Assembly: GCF_964059115.1 (NCBI RefSeq)
Contig: NZ_OZ060408.1
Span: 533,570-597,569, forward strand
DNA from: Buchnera aphidicola (Pemphigus immunis)
Lineage (GTDB): Bacteria > Pseudomonadota > Gammaproteobacteria > Enterobacterales > Enterobacteriaceae
Length of the DNA stretch: 64,000 nt
Reading direction: 5' to 3'
Part shown: positions 20,149 to 32,756 of the stretch, piece after piece
Numbering within the stretch: the first letter of the stretch is position 1
How the letters are laid out: every line of letters begins with the position of its first letter
The notes under the pieces: model-generated
What the model was told of the DNA's origin: nothing
What the model saw: only the letters and a program-made list of their open reading frames with translations
The model's database searches: none
Position numbers and translations under genes: made by a program

Positions 20149-20940
20149 TCATAGTTCATTATTAATTTTATATTCACTAAATATTATATCATATAATTTT
20201 GCATTAGTTGCAGCAAAAAATCCTGGATTAAAAAAATTAAACTTAGGATAGTAATTCAATGGTATTCGATTCCACGTATTTACTATACCTCCAGCAGCAG
20301 TTACTAAAGCATCTCCAGCAGCTGTATCCCAAATTTTAGTTCTCCCTAAACGAGGGTAAAACTGTATTTTACCTTCTGCAACCAAACAAAATTTAAAAGA
20401 AGAACCTATTTTGATTATTTTATAAGATTCTAATTTTTCTAAATAATTATAAATATTATTGTCTGTATGGGAATAACTTAACCCAATACGTGATGGAGTA
20501 TTATCACTAACATGAATTTCTTTTGTATGTCCTTTTTCTTCTTTCCAGGATTTATTATTATTTGTATAATACAATGTTTTAAAAAAAGGAACATAAATTA
20601 CACCAAAGACAGGAATTCCTTTTTTAATTAATGCAATATTAACCGTAAATTCACATCGTTTATTTAAAAATTCCTTGGTCCCATCTAATGGATCGATTAA
20701 CCAATATTTATTCCAATTTCTATTTTTGTTCCAATTGGAAAAACTTTCTTCAGATAATAAAGGAATATCTGGATTAATAATTTTTAATCTATTTTTAATT
20801 ATATCATCCGCTATTTTATCTACTGTAGTTACAGGAGATCCATCTGATTTATAAGAGACATTAATTAATTTTGTTTTGCTATAATGTTGCATTATCACAC
20901 TACCTACTTCTTTAACTAATTTAAAAATTTCATTTAACAT
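20149..20940 (-). CDS. cysQ: 3'(2'),5'-bisphosphate nucleotidase CysQ
   Basis: CysQ removes the 3'-phosphate from PAP (adenosine 3',5'-bisphosphate), a by-product of sulfate assimilation. It has 263 residues (E. coli 246). The inositol-monophosphatase fold shows LSEES at 62-66, DPLDGT at 83-88 and WDTAAGDAL for metal binding. It lies between the rpsF operon and dut; in E. coli cysQ is likewise close to rplI. Confidence 0.95.
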   Translation of the reverse strand: MLNEIFKLVKEVGSVIMQHYSKTKLINVSYKSDGSPVTTVDKIADDIIKNRLKIINPDIPLLSEESFSNWNKNRNWNKYWLIDPLDGTKEFLNKRCEFTVNIALIKKGIPVFGVIYVPFFKTLYYTNNNKSWKEEKGHTKEIHVSDNTPSRIGLSYSHTDNNIYNYLEKLESYKIIKIGSSFKFCLVAEGKIQFYPRLGRTKIWDTAAGDALVTAAGGIVNTWNRIPLNYYPKFNFFNPGFFAATNAKLYDIIFSEYKINNEL

Positions 20941-21002
20941 TTAATTAAACTCTTTTATTCAGAATAGTATGATAGTACAGTTTAAAATATGTATATTTTA
21001 TT

Positions 21003-21455
21003 TTAAGAGTTAGAAACAATATGTATAGTAATCATTACAGTTACTTCATTATGAGGATGAAATATTACTTGATGTTCACCTATATAACGTAATTTACCAT
21101 TTGGTAAACGAATTTCATTCTTATTAATTGGAACACCTAATAAAGTTATCGCTTCTGCAATATCACGAGTTCCTATGGAACCAAATAATTTACCTTCTTC
21201 TCCAGATTTAGATTTTATTATTATTGATTCGATCGAATTTATTTTGTTTACCTTAGATTGAGCAATAGCTAATTTATTAGCTATTTTTTCTTTTAATTTA
21301 ATTTTTTGCAACTCAACAATTTCAATATTTTTTTTAGTAGCTAAAATTGCTTTTCCTTTAGGTAAAAGATAATTTCTTGCATAACCTGATTTTACATCAA
21401 TTAACTCACCTAAATTACCTAATTGTTTTTCTTTAGAAAGAAGAATAACTTGCAT
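21003..21455 (-). CDS. rplI: 50S ribosomal protein L9
   Basis: L9 is a two-domain protein of the large subunit joined by a long helix. The ATG at 21455 gives 150 residues beginning MQVILLSKEKQLGNLGE, matching E. coli L9 (149), and is preceded by AAAGAGGA. The open frame extends 51 codons further upstream but that part overlaps rpsR out of frame and is not L9. It is last in the rpsF-rpsR-rplI operon. Confidence 0.97.
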   Translation of the reverse strand: MQVILLSKEKQLGNLGELIDVKSGYARNYLLPKGKAILATKKNIEIVELQKIKLKEKIANKLAIAQSKVNKINSIESIIIKSKSGEEGKLFGSIGTRDIAEAITLLGVPINKNEIRLPNGKLRYIGEHQVIFHPHNEVTVMITIHIVSNS

Positions 21456-21486
21456 TAATGAATCCTCTTTATTTTTCACAAAATAA

Positions 21487-21714
21487 TTACTGATGTTTAT
21501 CTGTATATGGTAATAAAGATAAATATCGGGCTCTTTTGATAGCACGAGATAATTGACGTTGGTATTTAGCTTTAGTTCCAGTAATTCTACTAGGCACAAT
21601 TTTACCACTTTCAGTTATATAATTTCTTAAGATAGAGATATCTTTATAATCTATTTCTTTTATTTTTTCTGCTGTAAATTTACAAAACTTACGACGACGA
21701 AAATAACGAACCAT
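21487..21714 (-). CDS. rpsR: 30S ribosomal protein S18
   Basis: S18 binds with S6 on the platform of the small subunit. The 75 residues equal E. coli and begin with the basic [13 protein letters not shown]. It lies 108 bp after rpsF and 31 bp before rplI. In E. coli priB sits between rpsF and rpsR; it is absent here. Confidence 0.98.
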   Translation of the reverse strand: MVRYFRRRKFCKFTAEKIKEIDYKDISILRNYITESGKIVPSRITGTKAKYQRQLSRAIKRARYLSLLPYTDKHQ

Positions 21715-21822
21715 CTTAATATATTCCTTTTTTTAACACAAAAATAGTAGTAGTAATAATAACACTAATGATTTCATTAATATTTTATCGTCATATATAT
21801 AATTAAATACACGTAATTATAA

Positions 21823-22179
21823 TTACGCTAACAAATCTTCTTTTTTATCTTTTTTATCTTCTTTTGCTTTTACCATAGGAGAAGGTTCTATTATTGCCTT
21901 TTTCATATTGATAATAATATTACGTATAATGGCAGTATTAAATCTAAAATCATTTTCTAACGTACGAATAAATTTAGAATCAATTTCAATATTCATTAGT
22001 ACATAATGTGCTTTATGTAATTTATTAATAGAATAAGCTAACTGACGTCTTCCCCAATCTTCTAATCGATGAACAGTACCGCTATTTTTTTTTATTAAAC
22101 GCTTATATTTTTCTATCATAGTTGGCACTTGTTCACTTTGATCAGGATGAACCATAAATATTATTTCATAAAAACTCAT
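21823..22179 (-). CDS. rpsF: 30S ribosomal protein S6
   Basis: S6 is the ferredoxin-like partner of S18. It has 118 residues, beginning [19 protein letters not shown] (E. coli [19 protein letters not shown]), and is shortened at the acidic C-terminal tail, where E. coli carries glutamates added by RimK. A good ribosome-binding site (AAAGGATC) precedes the ATG. It is first gene of the operon, with a 555-bp upstream gap. Confidence 0.97.
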   Translation of the reverse strand: MSFYEIIFMVHPDQSEQVPTMIEKYKRLIKKNSGTVHRLEDWGRRQLAYSINKLHKAHYVLMNIEIDSKFIRTLENDFRFNTAIIRNIIINMKKAIIEPSPMVKAKEDKKDKKEDLLA

Positions 22180-22734
22180 TATATTGATCCTTTTAAAGAT
22201 TATTTATTTTAAAATAAATTTTTATAAAAAAAGGAACTGTATTAAAAAATAATTGCGTTATAAACATAATATATCTCAGTAAACGAAAAAACTCAATACA
22301 TGATATTTCATAAAATTAAAAATTATTTTATATAAAAAGTTTATATATTATTAAAAATAAAATATTACAAAAATATAAAAATTTTGATATCTTTATCTTA
22401 TTCTTATCTACATGAAAATTTTAAAAAATAATTATTATATTATATAATATTAAATGATAAATTTAATGAAATTAATTTAAAAATTAATAACAAAAAATTA
22501 TATAAATTAAATTTATAAAAATAAAGATTTTTATAAAAATTAATAAAATTATCAAAAATGTTTGATTATCTATCTAATTTCAAAATTATAATTTAAGATT
22601 TTTATTAAAAAAAAGATTACATTTAAATTAACATTTTTATATAAATAAAAAATAGAACACAAATTCCCAATATTATTTTTAAAAATCATATTATATATGG
22701 AACATATAACCAATTATATATCATCTTTCATTAT
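22180..22734. other. Gene-free stretch between purA 3' end and rpsF
   Basis: These 555 very AT-rich bases contain no gene that I recognise. The rpsF operon promoter should lie in the left part (minus strand). No terminator with a G+C stem is visible for purA, whose 3' end is at the right edge of rpsF's upstream sequence. Confidence 0.55.
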
Positions 22735-24063
<1,329 letters not shown>

Positions 24064-24199
24064 TTATTTTTTATATAAAAATATAATATGTATTAATATA
24101 TAAAATATTTTCAATAAATATACTTTAATAACATTTTTATGATTATTACATATTTTTATTTTTAAATGATAATTTTTGATTAATATAAATTAACTATGT

Positions 24200-25171
24200 T
24201 TAACTTTTGTTACATGTATTAAAAAAAATATTATCTTTATTTATTATTAAATTTCTTTCACCACAAAAATTTTTTTTATAAGATTCAAATATTTTAAGAA
24301 AAAAATAAAAATAAGGTTCTTTTTTACAAACATCAGAGAACAATTTTAAAGAAGTAACTTTTCCTAATTCTCGAATAAGTAATCCTTTTCTTTGTGCATT
24401 AAATAATATTTTCATAACTTTATAATCAGCATCCAATTTAATTTTTTTAGCTGTAAATTGTCCTTTTAACATTTCATTGTTAGAAACTAATTCGTTTTCT
24501 AATATCATCATCAAGTATATTTTATTCATTGTTTCAACAGAAAAATTCATTTTTTTTATGGATATATCAATTATTTTGATTCCTAAACTTGTTGAATTAA
24601 TACTGCTTATTAATTTTTCAAAGGAGATATATTTTTCTGAAATCATATTATTTTTTAAAAAATATGATTTAAAAAAAGAATCATTAAAAAAAAATGGATA
24701 AAAATTAAAAATTCTATGTGTATTTCGATTAAACAAATTTTTTTTACACAAAATAAATTGATTTTTATTTAAATTTTTCATGTTCTGATTTAATATATCA
24801 TTAAATTTACGTTTTAAAATCATTTCTGTTGAATAAATTTTATTACCTTCAGTAGCTAAATAATAACGACCAAAATCATTTATTTTCCATCTAATATAAA
24901 AATCTACAATAAAATTCTTTTTCTCTTTAGCAATAAAAAAATAAGATCTATTTTCTGTTGTATGAAGCTGAATATCTATTTTCTTTACTGAATCTATTAA
25001 AGGAAATTTAAAATGTAATCCTGGTTTGTAAATTATTACTCTTTCATCTTTATCCTGCATTATTTTTCCAAACCGCAATATAATTCCACGTTCTTCTTCT
25101 TTTATTAAAAAAAAACCAGTACATAAAAAAAAACAAAAAATACCTAATAATGAAATATAAATTTTATTCAT
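24200..25171 (-). CDS. hflC: Modulator of FtsH protease HflC
   Basis: HflC is a band-7/SPFH membrane protein that with HflK forms a large periplasmic assembly around FtsH. It has 323 residues (E. coli 334). One N-terminal transmembrane segment is at about 4-22, followed by the conserved KEEERGIILRFGK and YKPGLHFKFP. It is collinear with E. coli to the C-terminus, which is more diverged and lysine/asparagine-rich. It is downstream of hflK with a 266-bp gap, unlike the tight E. coli pair. Confidence 0.93.
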   Translation of the reverse strand: MNKIYISLLGIFCFFLCTGFFLIKEEERGIILRFGKIMQDKDERVIIYKPGLHFKFPLIDSVKKIDIQLHTTENRSYFFIAKEKKNFIVDFYIRWKINDFGRYYLATEGNKIYSTEMILKRKFNDILNQNMKNLNKNQFILCKKNLFNRNTHRIFNFYPFFFNDSFFKSYFLKNNMISEKYISFEKLISSINSTSLGIKIIDISIKKMNFSVETMNKIYLMMILENELVSNNEMLKGQFTAKKIKLDADYKVMKILFNAQRKGLLIRELGKVTSLKLFSDVCKKEPYFYFFLKIFESYKKNFCGERNLIINKDNIFFNTCNKS

Positions 25172-25437
25172 ATGTTTCGTATACCTATATATTTAATAAT
25201 ATTTTCTATATTTTTTAAATTATAAGAAAATTTTTTTGAAATTTTATAAAAAATAACCAATATGATTGATATTTAAAAAAAAAAGAATAAGATTTCGTAT
25301 TAATACTGAATGGATAATGAAAATATGAATTAAATTGATAAATATTTAGTAATAAATTATTTTATGAAATAATTAATTTAATTTTATTTTTTATTTATTA
25401 AGATGTATTAATAATAACTAACGTATTTTCCATTAAT

Positions 25438-26382
25438 TTAATATAAATTTTTTATAAAAAAAATTTTTTTTACTTCATGTTTATAGAATATTTTAGAAAA
25501 AAGAACTATATTCCTATTTAACTTTATTATCTTATACATTTTATATAATTTAGACAGTCTTAAAATATAACTGGCTTTATTATTAGCTAAAAAAATAACT
25601 TCATCTGCATAACTTTTAGCTTTTTTAATATATTTTTCTTTATTTTTTAAAGCTAATTGCATTGCATCAAATGAATTTTTTACTTCTTTCGGAAAAGTAA
25701 TTTTGTTAAAATGTATATCTATGATTTTTATACCCAATTTGAATAATATTATTTTTTTTTCTATTTCTTTCTGTATAATTTTTTCAATAAAATCATTATC
25801 TTTTATTAAAATTTTATCTGTATTAAAACTTCCTATTACATGGTATAACGTACCATTAATTATTTGCCGCATAATTTCATCAGGATTTTTAACTGAAAAA
25901 AAATAATCTTTAGCATTTACAATTTTATATGCTATATTTGTTTCTATATTTAACAGTTTTTCTTCTGCATTTAATAATAAATTAGATAATGTTATTTCTG
26001 TTATTGTTGCAACATTAATATATTTTACTTGTTCAATAAAAATTATTTTCCAATGTAATCCTGGATTTACTATACGGCTAAATTTACCCAAATTAATTAC
26101 TACTCCCTGTTCAGTGTCTTTTACAACGTAAAATCCTTTAAAAAATAATAATAATGGAACAAATATTAATACAATAATAATTGGAATTTTAATATTTTTA
26201 GATAAACTAAAGTTTTTACTATAATTTTTTATTAATTTACTTAATATAATAAAATATTTTTTTAAATTAAAAAAAAATATTTTGTTTGATTTATATTTTT
26301 TCACATTTTTTTTTAATTTATTATTTTGTTTTCTCCATGGATCACGATTTGATCTATCATCACTAGGTTCATTCCAAACCAT
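25438..26382 (-). CDS. hflK: Modulator of FtsH protease HflK, short C-terminus
   Basis: HflK is the SPFH partner of HflC. The N-terminus MVWNEPSDDRSNRDPWRK matches E. coli, with a shorter glycine-rich part. One transmembrane segment is at about 66-86, then KDTEQGVVINLGK and NPGLHWK. The frame ends after 314 residues (E. coli 419). Directly past the stop, another frame reads YIKLMENTLVIINTS, resembling the E. coli YIETMEKVLGNT region, so a frameshift near 25445-25465 may have shortened it. E. coli hfq and hflX, which precede it, are absent. Confidence 0.9.
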   Translation of the reverse strand: MVWNEPSDDRSNRDPWRKQNNKLKKNVKKYKSNKIFFFNLKKYFIILSKLIKNYSKNFSLSKNIKIPIIIVLIFVPLLLFFKGFYVVKDTEQGVVINLGKFSRIVNPGLHWKIIFIEQVKYINVATITEITLSNLLLNAEEKLLNIETNIAYKIVNAKDYFFSVKNPDEIMRQIINGTLYHVIGSFNTDKILIKDNDFIEKIIQKEIEKKIILFKLGIKIIDIHFNKITFPKEVKNSFDAMQLALKNKEKYIKKAKSYADEVIFLANNKASYILRLSKLYKMYKIIKLNRNIVLFSKIFYKHEVKKIFFIKNLY

Positions 26383-26737
26383 ATTAATACTCCATTCTTA
26401 TAAAATTAATTACATATTATTAAGCTTATTTATATCTAAGTTAATTTACTAAAATAAAATTTTATCTACAATATTAAATCATCAATTAAAATTCTAATTT
26501 TAAATTTATTTACATCAAGCTATAATATTAATTAAATACTTAATAAAAATTAATTAATATTTAAAATAAATAAAAAAATGCATTGATTAATGAAATATAT
26601 TATTCTTTCATATTTGTGATAATTTTAAAACGTTTTATATACAATAGATTTCAAATTTATTTAAATATATAATTAATATATAACAACATTATTGTTGATA
26701 AAAAATAAATATATTTTAAACTATAAAAAAATATATA
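26383..26737. other. Gene-free stretch between miaA and hflK
   Basis: In E. coli hfq and hflX occupy this position. In these 355 AT-rich bases I find no remnant of either in any frame. The hflK promoter should lie here on the minus strand, and the hflK ribosome-binding site GGAG is visible just before its ATG. Confidence 0.6.
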
Positions 26738-27697
26738 CTAAATAATCATATTAGATTTAAATTTTTTAAAAATATTTAATATTCGATTAACAGATAAACT
26801 AACACTATCATTATATACATAATGAATATTATTCCATTTTTTTAACCATGTCATTTGATGTTTGGCTAGGTGACGGGTAGCTCTGATAGATTGTTCTATC
26901 ATCTCTCTGTAACTTAAATCACCAGATAAAAATTTCCACATCTGATAATATCCTATTCTATTAATAGAACATGAATTAATATTTAAATTTTTTCTATTAA
27001 ATAAACATTCAACTTCTTTTTCAAATCCTAAATCTAACATTTCTCTAAACCTCAATTCAATATTGTCATATAATAAAAACATATTTCTTGGTATTAATGA
27101 AAATTGAATTACTCTATAAGGAAAATTATAAGTAGATTTTTTTATTAATGCAGACAATGTTTTTCCTGAAATTAAAAAAACTTCTAGTGCTCTTATAACT
27201 CTTTGTAAATCATTAGGATGAATTCTGTTTGCCGAAATCGGATCTATTTTTTTTAGTTTTTTATGTAAAGCAATCTCACCAATGATTTTTACTTCTTTCA
27301 ATAAGTGATTACGTAATTCCATATTAGCAGATGGTAATAATGCCAAACCTTCTAACAATACTTTATAATACAACATTGTTCCACCTACCAATAAAGGGAT
27401 TCTGTTATGATGAACAATATCTGATATTGCTGTTAAAGCATGTTCTTTAAATTCACCTACCGAATAATTTTCTTCTGAATTTTTAATATTAATCAATTTA
27501 TGCGGTGCCTTTAAAAGTTCTTTTTCAGTAGGTTTAGCTGTTCCGATATTCAAATCCTTGTATATTAAACCTGAATCTACACTAACAATATCTACAGGTA
27601 AATAATTTCGCAAAGAAATAGCTACTTTAGTTTTTCCACTTGCAGTTGGACCCATAATAAAAATAACTATAGGTTTATTTGATATAATTTTTATCAT
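26738..27697 (-). CDS. miaA: tRNA dimethylallyltransferase
   Basis: MiaA adds the dimethylallyl group to A37 of tRNAs that read codons starting with U. It has 319 residues (E. coli 316). The P-loop GPTASGKT is at 16-23, followed by VSVDSGLIYKDLNIGTAKP, which binds the substrate, and TRHLAKHQMTWLK near the C-terminus. The start overlaps the mutL stop by four bases (ATGA), implying translational coupling, as in the E. coli mutL-miaA order. Confidence 0.96.
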   Translation of the reverse strand: MIKIISNKPIVIFIMGPTASGKTKVAISLRNYLPVDIVSVDSGLIYKDLNIGTAKPTEKELLKAPHKLINIKNSEENYSVGEFKEHALTAISDIVHHNRIPLLVGGTMLYYKVLLEGLALLPSANMELRNHLLKEVKIIGEIALHKKLKKIDPISANRIHPNDLQRVIRALEVFLISGKTLSALIKKSTYNFPYRVIQFSLIPRNMFLLYDNIELRFREMLDLGFEKEVECLFNRKNLNINSCSINRIGYYQMWKFLSGDLSYREMIEQSIRATRHLAKHQMTWLKKWNNIHYVYNDSVSLSVNRILNIFKKFKSNMII

Positions 27698-29454
27698 GTT
27701 CTTAAAAATCTTATTTTTTCATCGAAATTTATTGGTTGAAATAATTCTGAAGGCGGATGTTTTATAAAAATAGGACAAAATTCTTCCATATCTGATAATA
27801 CTTTCATAATTTTAAAATTATCCCATTTTGTTTTTGATATTTTTATATTTAAAGCAAACCATCTTAATAATGTTTCATAAGTAATATTTTTTTTTAAAAA
27901 AATATATGTTAAAAAACATAAAAACAATTTTTTCCAATCTTGTTTTTTTAAAATTAAAGGTATAGATTTTAAATAAAAAAAATGAGAAGTAATAAAAAAA
28001 TTTAATCCAAATTTTAATAAAATATTTTTATTATTTATGATAGACTCGTATTCTACAGAAGTAATTTTAACTTTAAAAAATTTAGGTAAAATAAACAATT
28101 TTATTTTATTATTTTTAGTATTTTTTATATTGCTAATAAAAACTAATCTTTCAACCATAGGAAGAGAAATTAATGCAAATCCTTTAATATTTTCAACCAT
28201 TAAATAAGAATCATAAATTAAAGATAACAAATACCCAAAACATTTATAAAAATTGTTAAATAAAACATTTTTTTTAAAAAAATACATTTCTTTCCTTTCT
28301 TCTTTAATAATTTTACTATCATTTGATATGTTTTTAAAATATTTTTTTTTAAAAATTATATTTTTTTCTTCTTCCTTTTTTCTGAAATAATTTTTACCAG
28401 ATATTTTAGAATTATCTATTATCCAATCAGTAGATTTAATAACTGCATTTTTCCTATTACTTTTTTTAAAAGCATAAATTATTGCCTGATAAATAAAACC
28501 ATGAACTAAACGAGATTGATGAAATTTTATTTCAGATTTATTAGGATGAATATTGACATCTATTTGATCATTAGAAATAAAAACATAAAAAATAGAAGAA
28601 TAAAAAACATTCTTATTAAATATTTCTTTAATACCTTGATGTATTGCATGACGAATAATATGATTGTTTACAATACGATTATTTACATAATGATATCTTT
28701 TATTGTTGTAGCAAGAACTTTTTTTAGATAATGAAATCCAACCATAAACACGCATAAATTCATTTTTCAAATCTATTGGTATTAAACTTTGTACAAAATC
28801 AAATCCAAATACATTTTGTAATCTATTCTTCTCTTGATTAATATTATCTATTTTAGTGTAATGTTTAATTAATTTATTATCGTGTTTTAATGTAATATCA
28901 ATATTATTTTTAGATAACACCATACGACGTACTATTTCATGAATTTTAAGAAATTCATTTTTTGTGTTTTTTGTACATTTCCGACGAACAGGAACATTAT
29001 AAAATAAATCACATACTATTACGCTGGTACCTACAGGATGAGATGTTGGTTTGAATATTAATGGATTATTATATCCTTCTGTATATAATGACCATGCTTC
29101 TTCATTTTTTTTAGTACAAGAAATTAAAGTAGTACGGGATATTGAAGTAATGCTTGATAAAGCTTCACCACGAAAACCTAAACTATTTATATTTGCTAAA
29201 TCATTCAAAGAAGATATTTTACTAGTAGTATGCTGTAATATAGCTATTTTTAAATTTTTTTTATCCATACCTGAACCATTATCAGAAACACTAATGGATT
29301 GCAATCCACTTTCTTCAACATTAACAAAAATTTTAGTAGCACCAGAATCAATACTATTTTCTATAAGTTCTTTGATAACTGAACTAGGACTATAAATAAT
29401 TTCTCCTGCTGCAATTTGATTAATTATTTCCACAGGAAGAATACGAATAACCAT
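27694..29454 (-). CDS. mutL: DNA mismatch repair protein MutL
   Basis: MutL is the GHKL ATPase linking MutS to downstream repair. It has 586 residues (E. coli 615). The N-terminal ATPase is well conserved: E29 in KELIENSIDSGA, DNGSGM, then GFRGEALSS and GTSV. The linker (about 335-400) is lysine-rich and the C-terminal dimerisation domain is strongly diverged but ends with the family-like LPPSELF-type segment (HPPSELFQPINFDE). It overlaps miaA by 4 bp. Confidence 0.95.
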   Translation of the reverse strand: MVIRILPVEIINQIAAGEIIYSPSSVIKELIENSIDSGATKIFVNVEESGLQSISVSDNGSGMDKKNLKIAILQHTTSKISSLNDLANINSLGFRGEALSSITSISRTTLISCTKKNEEAWSLYTEGYNNPLIFKPTSHPVGTSVIVCDLFYNVPVRRKCTKNTKNEFLKIHEIVRRMVLSKNNIDITLKHDNKLIKHYTKIDNINQEKNRLQNVFGFDFVQSLIPIDLKNEFMRVYGWISLSKKSSCYNNKRYHYVNNRIVNNHIIRHAIHQGIKEIFNKNVFYSSIFYVFISNDQIDVNIHPNKSEIKFHQSRLVHGFIYQAIIYAFKKSNRKNAVIKSTDWIIDNSKISGKNYFRKKEEEKNIIFKKKYFKNISNDSKIIKEERKEMYFFKKNVLFNNFYKCFGYLLSLIYDSYLMVENIKGFALISLPMVERLVFISNIKNTKNNKIKLFILPKFFKVKITSVEYESIINNKNILLKFGLNFFITSHFFYLKSIPLILKKQDWKKLFLCFLTYIFLKKNITYETLLRWFALNIKISKTKWDNFKIMKVLSDMEEFCPIFIKHPPSELFQPINFDEKIRFLRT

Positions 29455-29677
29455 GATAAATTCTCATAAAAATATTCATCTTTATACTTAATAAAAAATT
29501 AATAATTTTGTTAAAAAAAATATCTTAAAATTTTTTTTTTTAAATTTAAAAAAATTAAATTATTTCTAATAAAAAACATTTTTCTAAAAAAAAAAATATT
29601 TTTTATTTTTTATATTTTAAAAACATATTTAATCAATAAATATATTAAAATTAATAATATTGAATATATTTGTTATT

Positions 29678-31348
29678 TTAATTCCGTTTTTGATTTTTAT
29701 TTATCCATATATTATAAAAATTAATTAAACCATTTGTAGATATATCATAATTTATATTTTTTTTATTTTTTTTGAGGTCGTATAAAATTTTATCAGCTAC
29801 TTTTTTACCTAATTCAACTCCCCACTGATCAAAACTAAAAATATTAAATATTATACCTTGAGTAAAAATTTTATGTTCATACATTGCAATTAATACTCCT
29901 AAAGTATAAGGTGTAATTTTTCTTAATAAAATTGAATTTGTTGGAATATTTCCTTTAATATTTTTATATTGAAACATATGTGTTGATTCTTTCAAATCAA
30001 CATTAGAAAATTTTTCATCATTTTTTTGAATATTTTTCGCTATATTGCCAAATGCCAACGTTTTAGTTTGTGCAAAAAAATTAGACAATAATTTTTCATG
30101 ATGATCATGTAACATATGATGGCTAATAATCGGAGCAATAAAATCACAAGGTATTAATTTAGTACCTTGATATATTAATTGATAAAAAGCATGTTGACCA
30201 TTTGTTCCAGGTGTTCCCCAAATAATTGGTCCTGTTTGATACGAAATATTTTCCCCATTACGGTCTATATTTTTTCCATTAGATTCCATATTACCTTGTT
30301 GTAAATAAGCAGGAAAAAGATGCATATTTTGATCATATGGGAAAATTGCTTCTGTTTCTGCACAAAAAAAATTATTATACCAAATACCAATAAGAGCCAA
30401 CAATACTGGAATATTTTTATCAAATGGAGTTTGATAAAAATGCATATCCATATCATAAGCACCTTTTAATAATTTGGAAAAATTTTTAAAACCAATAGAT
30501 AGTACAATAGATAAACCAACAGAAGACCAAAGAGAATAACGACCTCCTACCCAATCCCAAAATGTAAAAACATTTTTCGCATGAATTCCAAAATTTATTA
30601 CTTTTTCAGTGTTCGTCGATACAGCAACAAAATGTTGTCTGATATTATTTTTATCAGTTGTAAATTTTAAAAACCAATTTCTAGCAGTATATGCATTTGT
30701 CATTGTTTCTTGAGTTGTGAAAGTTTTCGAAATAATAATAAATAATGTAGTATCATAAGATATTTTTTTTAGTACTTCAGAAATCTCTATACCATCTATA
30801 TTTGATACATAATGCATATTTAAATGATTCTTATAAGGACGAAGAGACTCTGTAACCATACGGGGACCTAAATCAGAACCTCCAATTCCAATATTTACTA
30901 TATCAGTAATTTTTTTACCGGTACATCCTTTCCAATCACCGTTGATTATTTTTTCAGAAAAATTCTTCATTTTTTTTAAAATAAAATTAATATCTAACAT
31001 AATATTTTTACCATCTAACATAATTGGACAATTAATTTTATTTCTTAAAGCTATATGTAAAACAGCACGATTTTCAGTTCTATTTATTTTATCTCCTTGA
31101 AACATAGCTTTGATGGCACTATATAAATTTATTTCTTTAACTAAATTTAACAGTTTTAGTATAGTTTCATCAGTAATTAAATTTTTAGAAAAATCAACTA
31201 AAATTTCATCATTAAAACATAACGAAAACTTTTTAAAACGTTGATTATCTTTTAAAAATAAATCCGATATATGCATATTTTTTATAATTTTATAATGATT
31301 CTTTAATTCTTTCCAAGCAATAGTTTCAACAGGATTAATATTTTTCAT
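29678..31348 (-). CDS. pgi: Glucose-6-phosphate isomerase
   Basis: Pgi interconverts glucose-6-phosphate and fructose-6-phosphate in glycolysis. It has 556 residues (E. coli 549). [11 protein letters not shown] and the long SIS-domain motif [13 protein letters not shown] are intact, and [11 protein letters not shown] contains the catalytic histidine. The C-terminal helix carrying the conserved lysine is present ([13 protein letters not shown]). It appears monocistronic, with gene-free flanks on both sides. Confidence 0.97.
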   Translation of the reverse strand: MKNINPVETIAWKELKNHYKIIKNMHISDLFLKDNQRFKKFSLCFNDEILVDFSKNLITDETILKLLNLVKEINLYSAIKAMFQGDKINRTENRAVLHIALRNKINCPIMLDGKNIMLDINFILKKMKNFSEKIINGDWKGCTGKKITDIVNIGIGGSDLGPRMVTESLRPYKNHLNMHYVSNIDGIEISEVLKKISYDTTLFIIISKTFTTQETMTNAYTARNWFLKFTTDKNNIRQHFVAVSTNTEKVINFGIHAKNVFTFWDWVGGRYSLWSSVGLSIVLSIGFKNFSKLLKGAYDMDMHFYQTPFDKNIPVLLALIGIWYNNFFCAETEAIFPYDQNMHLFPAYLQQGNMESNGKNIDRNGENISYQTGPIIWGTPGTNGQHAFYQLIYQGTKLIPCDFIAPIISHHMLHDHHEKLLSNFFAQTKTLAFGNIAKNIQKNDEKFSNVDLKESTHMFQYKNIKGNIPTNSILLRKITPYTLGVLIAMYEHKIFTQGIIFNIFSFDQWGVELGKKVADKILYDLKKNKKNINYDISTNGLINFYNIWINKNQKRN

Positions 31349-32004
31349 ACTTACTCTTTAATATTTAAAATAGCTATTGATGTACATATTCATTTAAAAT
31401 AAATATCAAATTTTATATCTATAAAATATTTTCTAATATTATACTAGATATCAATCTTTAATTTATTTAAATAACTATTTTATATTGTAATGATCAATGC
31501 ATAAATGTAAAATAAAAATAAAATTTTATATTAATGAAAATTAATAAAATAAAACATTTAATACCATTAAAATTTTCCTATATACACTTTATTTTATTCA
31601 GGAAAAATATAATAAAACAACGTTCCCGATATTTTTAATTATCTTATAAATAAATTATTTTATATTCTTACGTTAAAATATACACGTTTTTATTTTATTA
31701 TTACTAAAATCAATTAATATATATCAACATTAATTAAACTCAATATTTTTAATAAAATAAAAAACTATATTTATGTATTTTTTTATGTTAATTCTATTAA
31801 TTTTATTAGAAAATTCAATAATAAATATTTTTTATAATAAAATTTATACACAAATACTAAACTATTAATGATTAAAAAACACTTCTTATATACTTAAATA
31901 CATAAAATAATTTTATATTTAAGATATATTTATATAATAAATATATTAAGTAATGTTTAGTAAAATAAAATTATATAAGTATATACAAGGAATTAAAAAT
32001 AAAA
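31349..32004. other. Gene-free stretch between divergent pgi and orn
   Basis: These 656 AT-rich bases hold both promoters, of pgi (-) and orn (+), but I cannot assign hexamers with confidence. A slightly less AT-rich patch near 31615-31690 might be regulatory. I find no reading frame with recognisable similarity. The orn ribosome-binding site AAGGAA lies at about 31987-31992. Confidence 0.55.
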
Positions 32005-32565
32005 ATGGATAAAAAAAATAATCTTATTTGGCTTGATTTAGAAATGACAGGACTTGATCCAAATAAAAATAGAATTATTGAAATTGCCACTATAATTACA
32101 GATAAAAAATTAAATACTTTATCTATAGGACCTGAAATAGCAATTCACCAATCTTCAATAACACTAAAAAATATGGATAAATGGAATATAAAAACACACA
32201 AAAAAAATGGTTTAATTAAAAAAGTAGAACAAAGTTTATATAACGAACAATTCGCCGAAAATAAAACAATCAATTTTTTAAAAAAATGGACTTTGTGTAA
32301 TACTTCTCCAATGTGTGGTAACAGTATTCATCACGATAGATGTTTTTTATCTAAATATATGCCAAAATTAGAAAAATATTTCCATTACAGGAATATTGAT
32401 GTCAGTACTATTAAAGAAATAATCCTTTTATGGAAACCCGATATTGTAAAAAAATATGTAAAGGAAAATAATCATTCAGCATTGCAAGACGTTAAAAGTT
32501 CAATACAAGAATTATTGTATTATCGTAAGTACTTTTTAAACAATAATATCCTTAAATCACATTAA
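32005..32565 (+). CDS. orn: Oligoribonuclease
   Basis: Orn degrades very short RNA oligonucleotides to mononucleotides, the last step of RNA turnover. It has 186 residues (E. coli 181). The DEDDh exonuclease begins with D11 and E13 in WLDLEMTGLDP, with SIHHDRCFLSKYM in the middle and NHSALQDVKSSI supplying the C-terminal H and D. It is followed by tRNA-Gly, as orn is next to glyVXY in E. coli. Confidence 0.97.
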   Translation: MDKKNNLIWLDLEMTGLDPNKNRIIEIATIITDKKLNTLSIGPEIAIHQSSITLKNMDKWNIKTHKKNGLIKKVEQSLYNEQFAENKTINFLKKWTLCNTSPMCGNSIHHDRCFLSKYMPKLEKYFHYRNIDVSTIKEIILLWKPDIVKKYVKENNHSALQDVKSSIQELLYYRKYFLNNNILKSH

Positions 32566-32683
32566 AAAATTAATTTTAATTTATTTATAATTAATAAAAC
32601 TTGAATACATATCAATATTTTTATATAATATTAAACATATTTAATAAAATTTTTGATTTTTTAAATAAAAATATTAAAATTAT

Positions 32684-32756
32684 GCGGGAATAGCTCAGTT
32701 GGTAGAGTACAACCTTGCCAAGGTTGGGGTCGCGAGTTCGAATCTCGTTTCCCGCT
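32684..32756 (+). tRNA. tRNA-Gly (anticodon GCC)
   Basis: The acceptor stem GCGGGAA pairs with TTCCCGC at 32749-32755 and the discriminator is T (U in RNA), as in E. coli glycine tRNAs. The anticodon loop carries GCC. CCA is not encoded. It lies 118 bp after orn, corresponding to the glyVXY cluster reduced to one copy. Confidence 0.97.

Noticed and set aside
20136-20177. Longer N-terminus of dUTPase
   Set aside because: It would overlap cysQ, and the 14 extra residues are absent from the family.
21456-21608. 51-codon N-terminal extension of rplI
   Set aside because: It overlaps rpsR in another frame, has no L9 similarity, and a good ribosome-binding site precedes the internal ATG at 21455.
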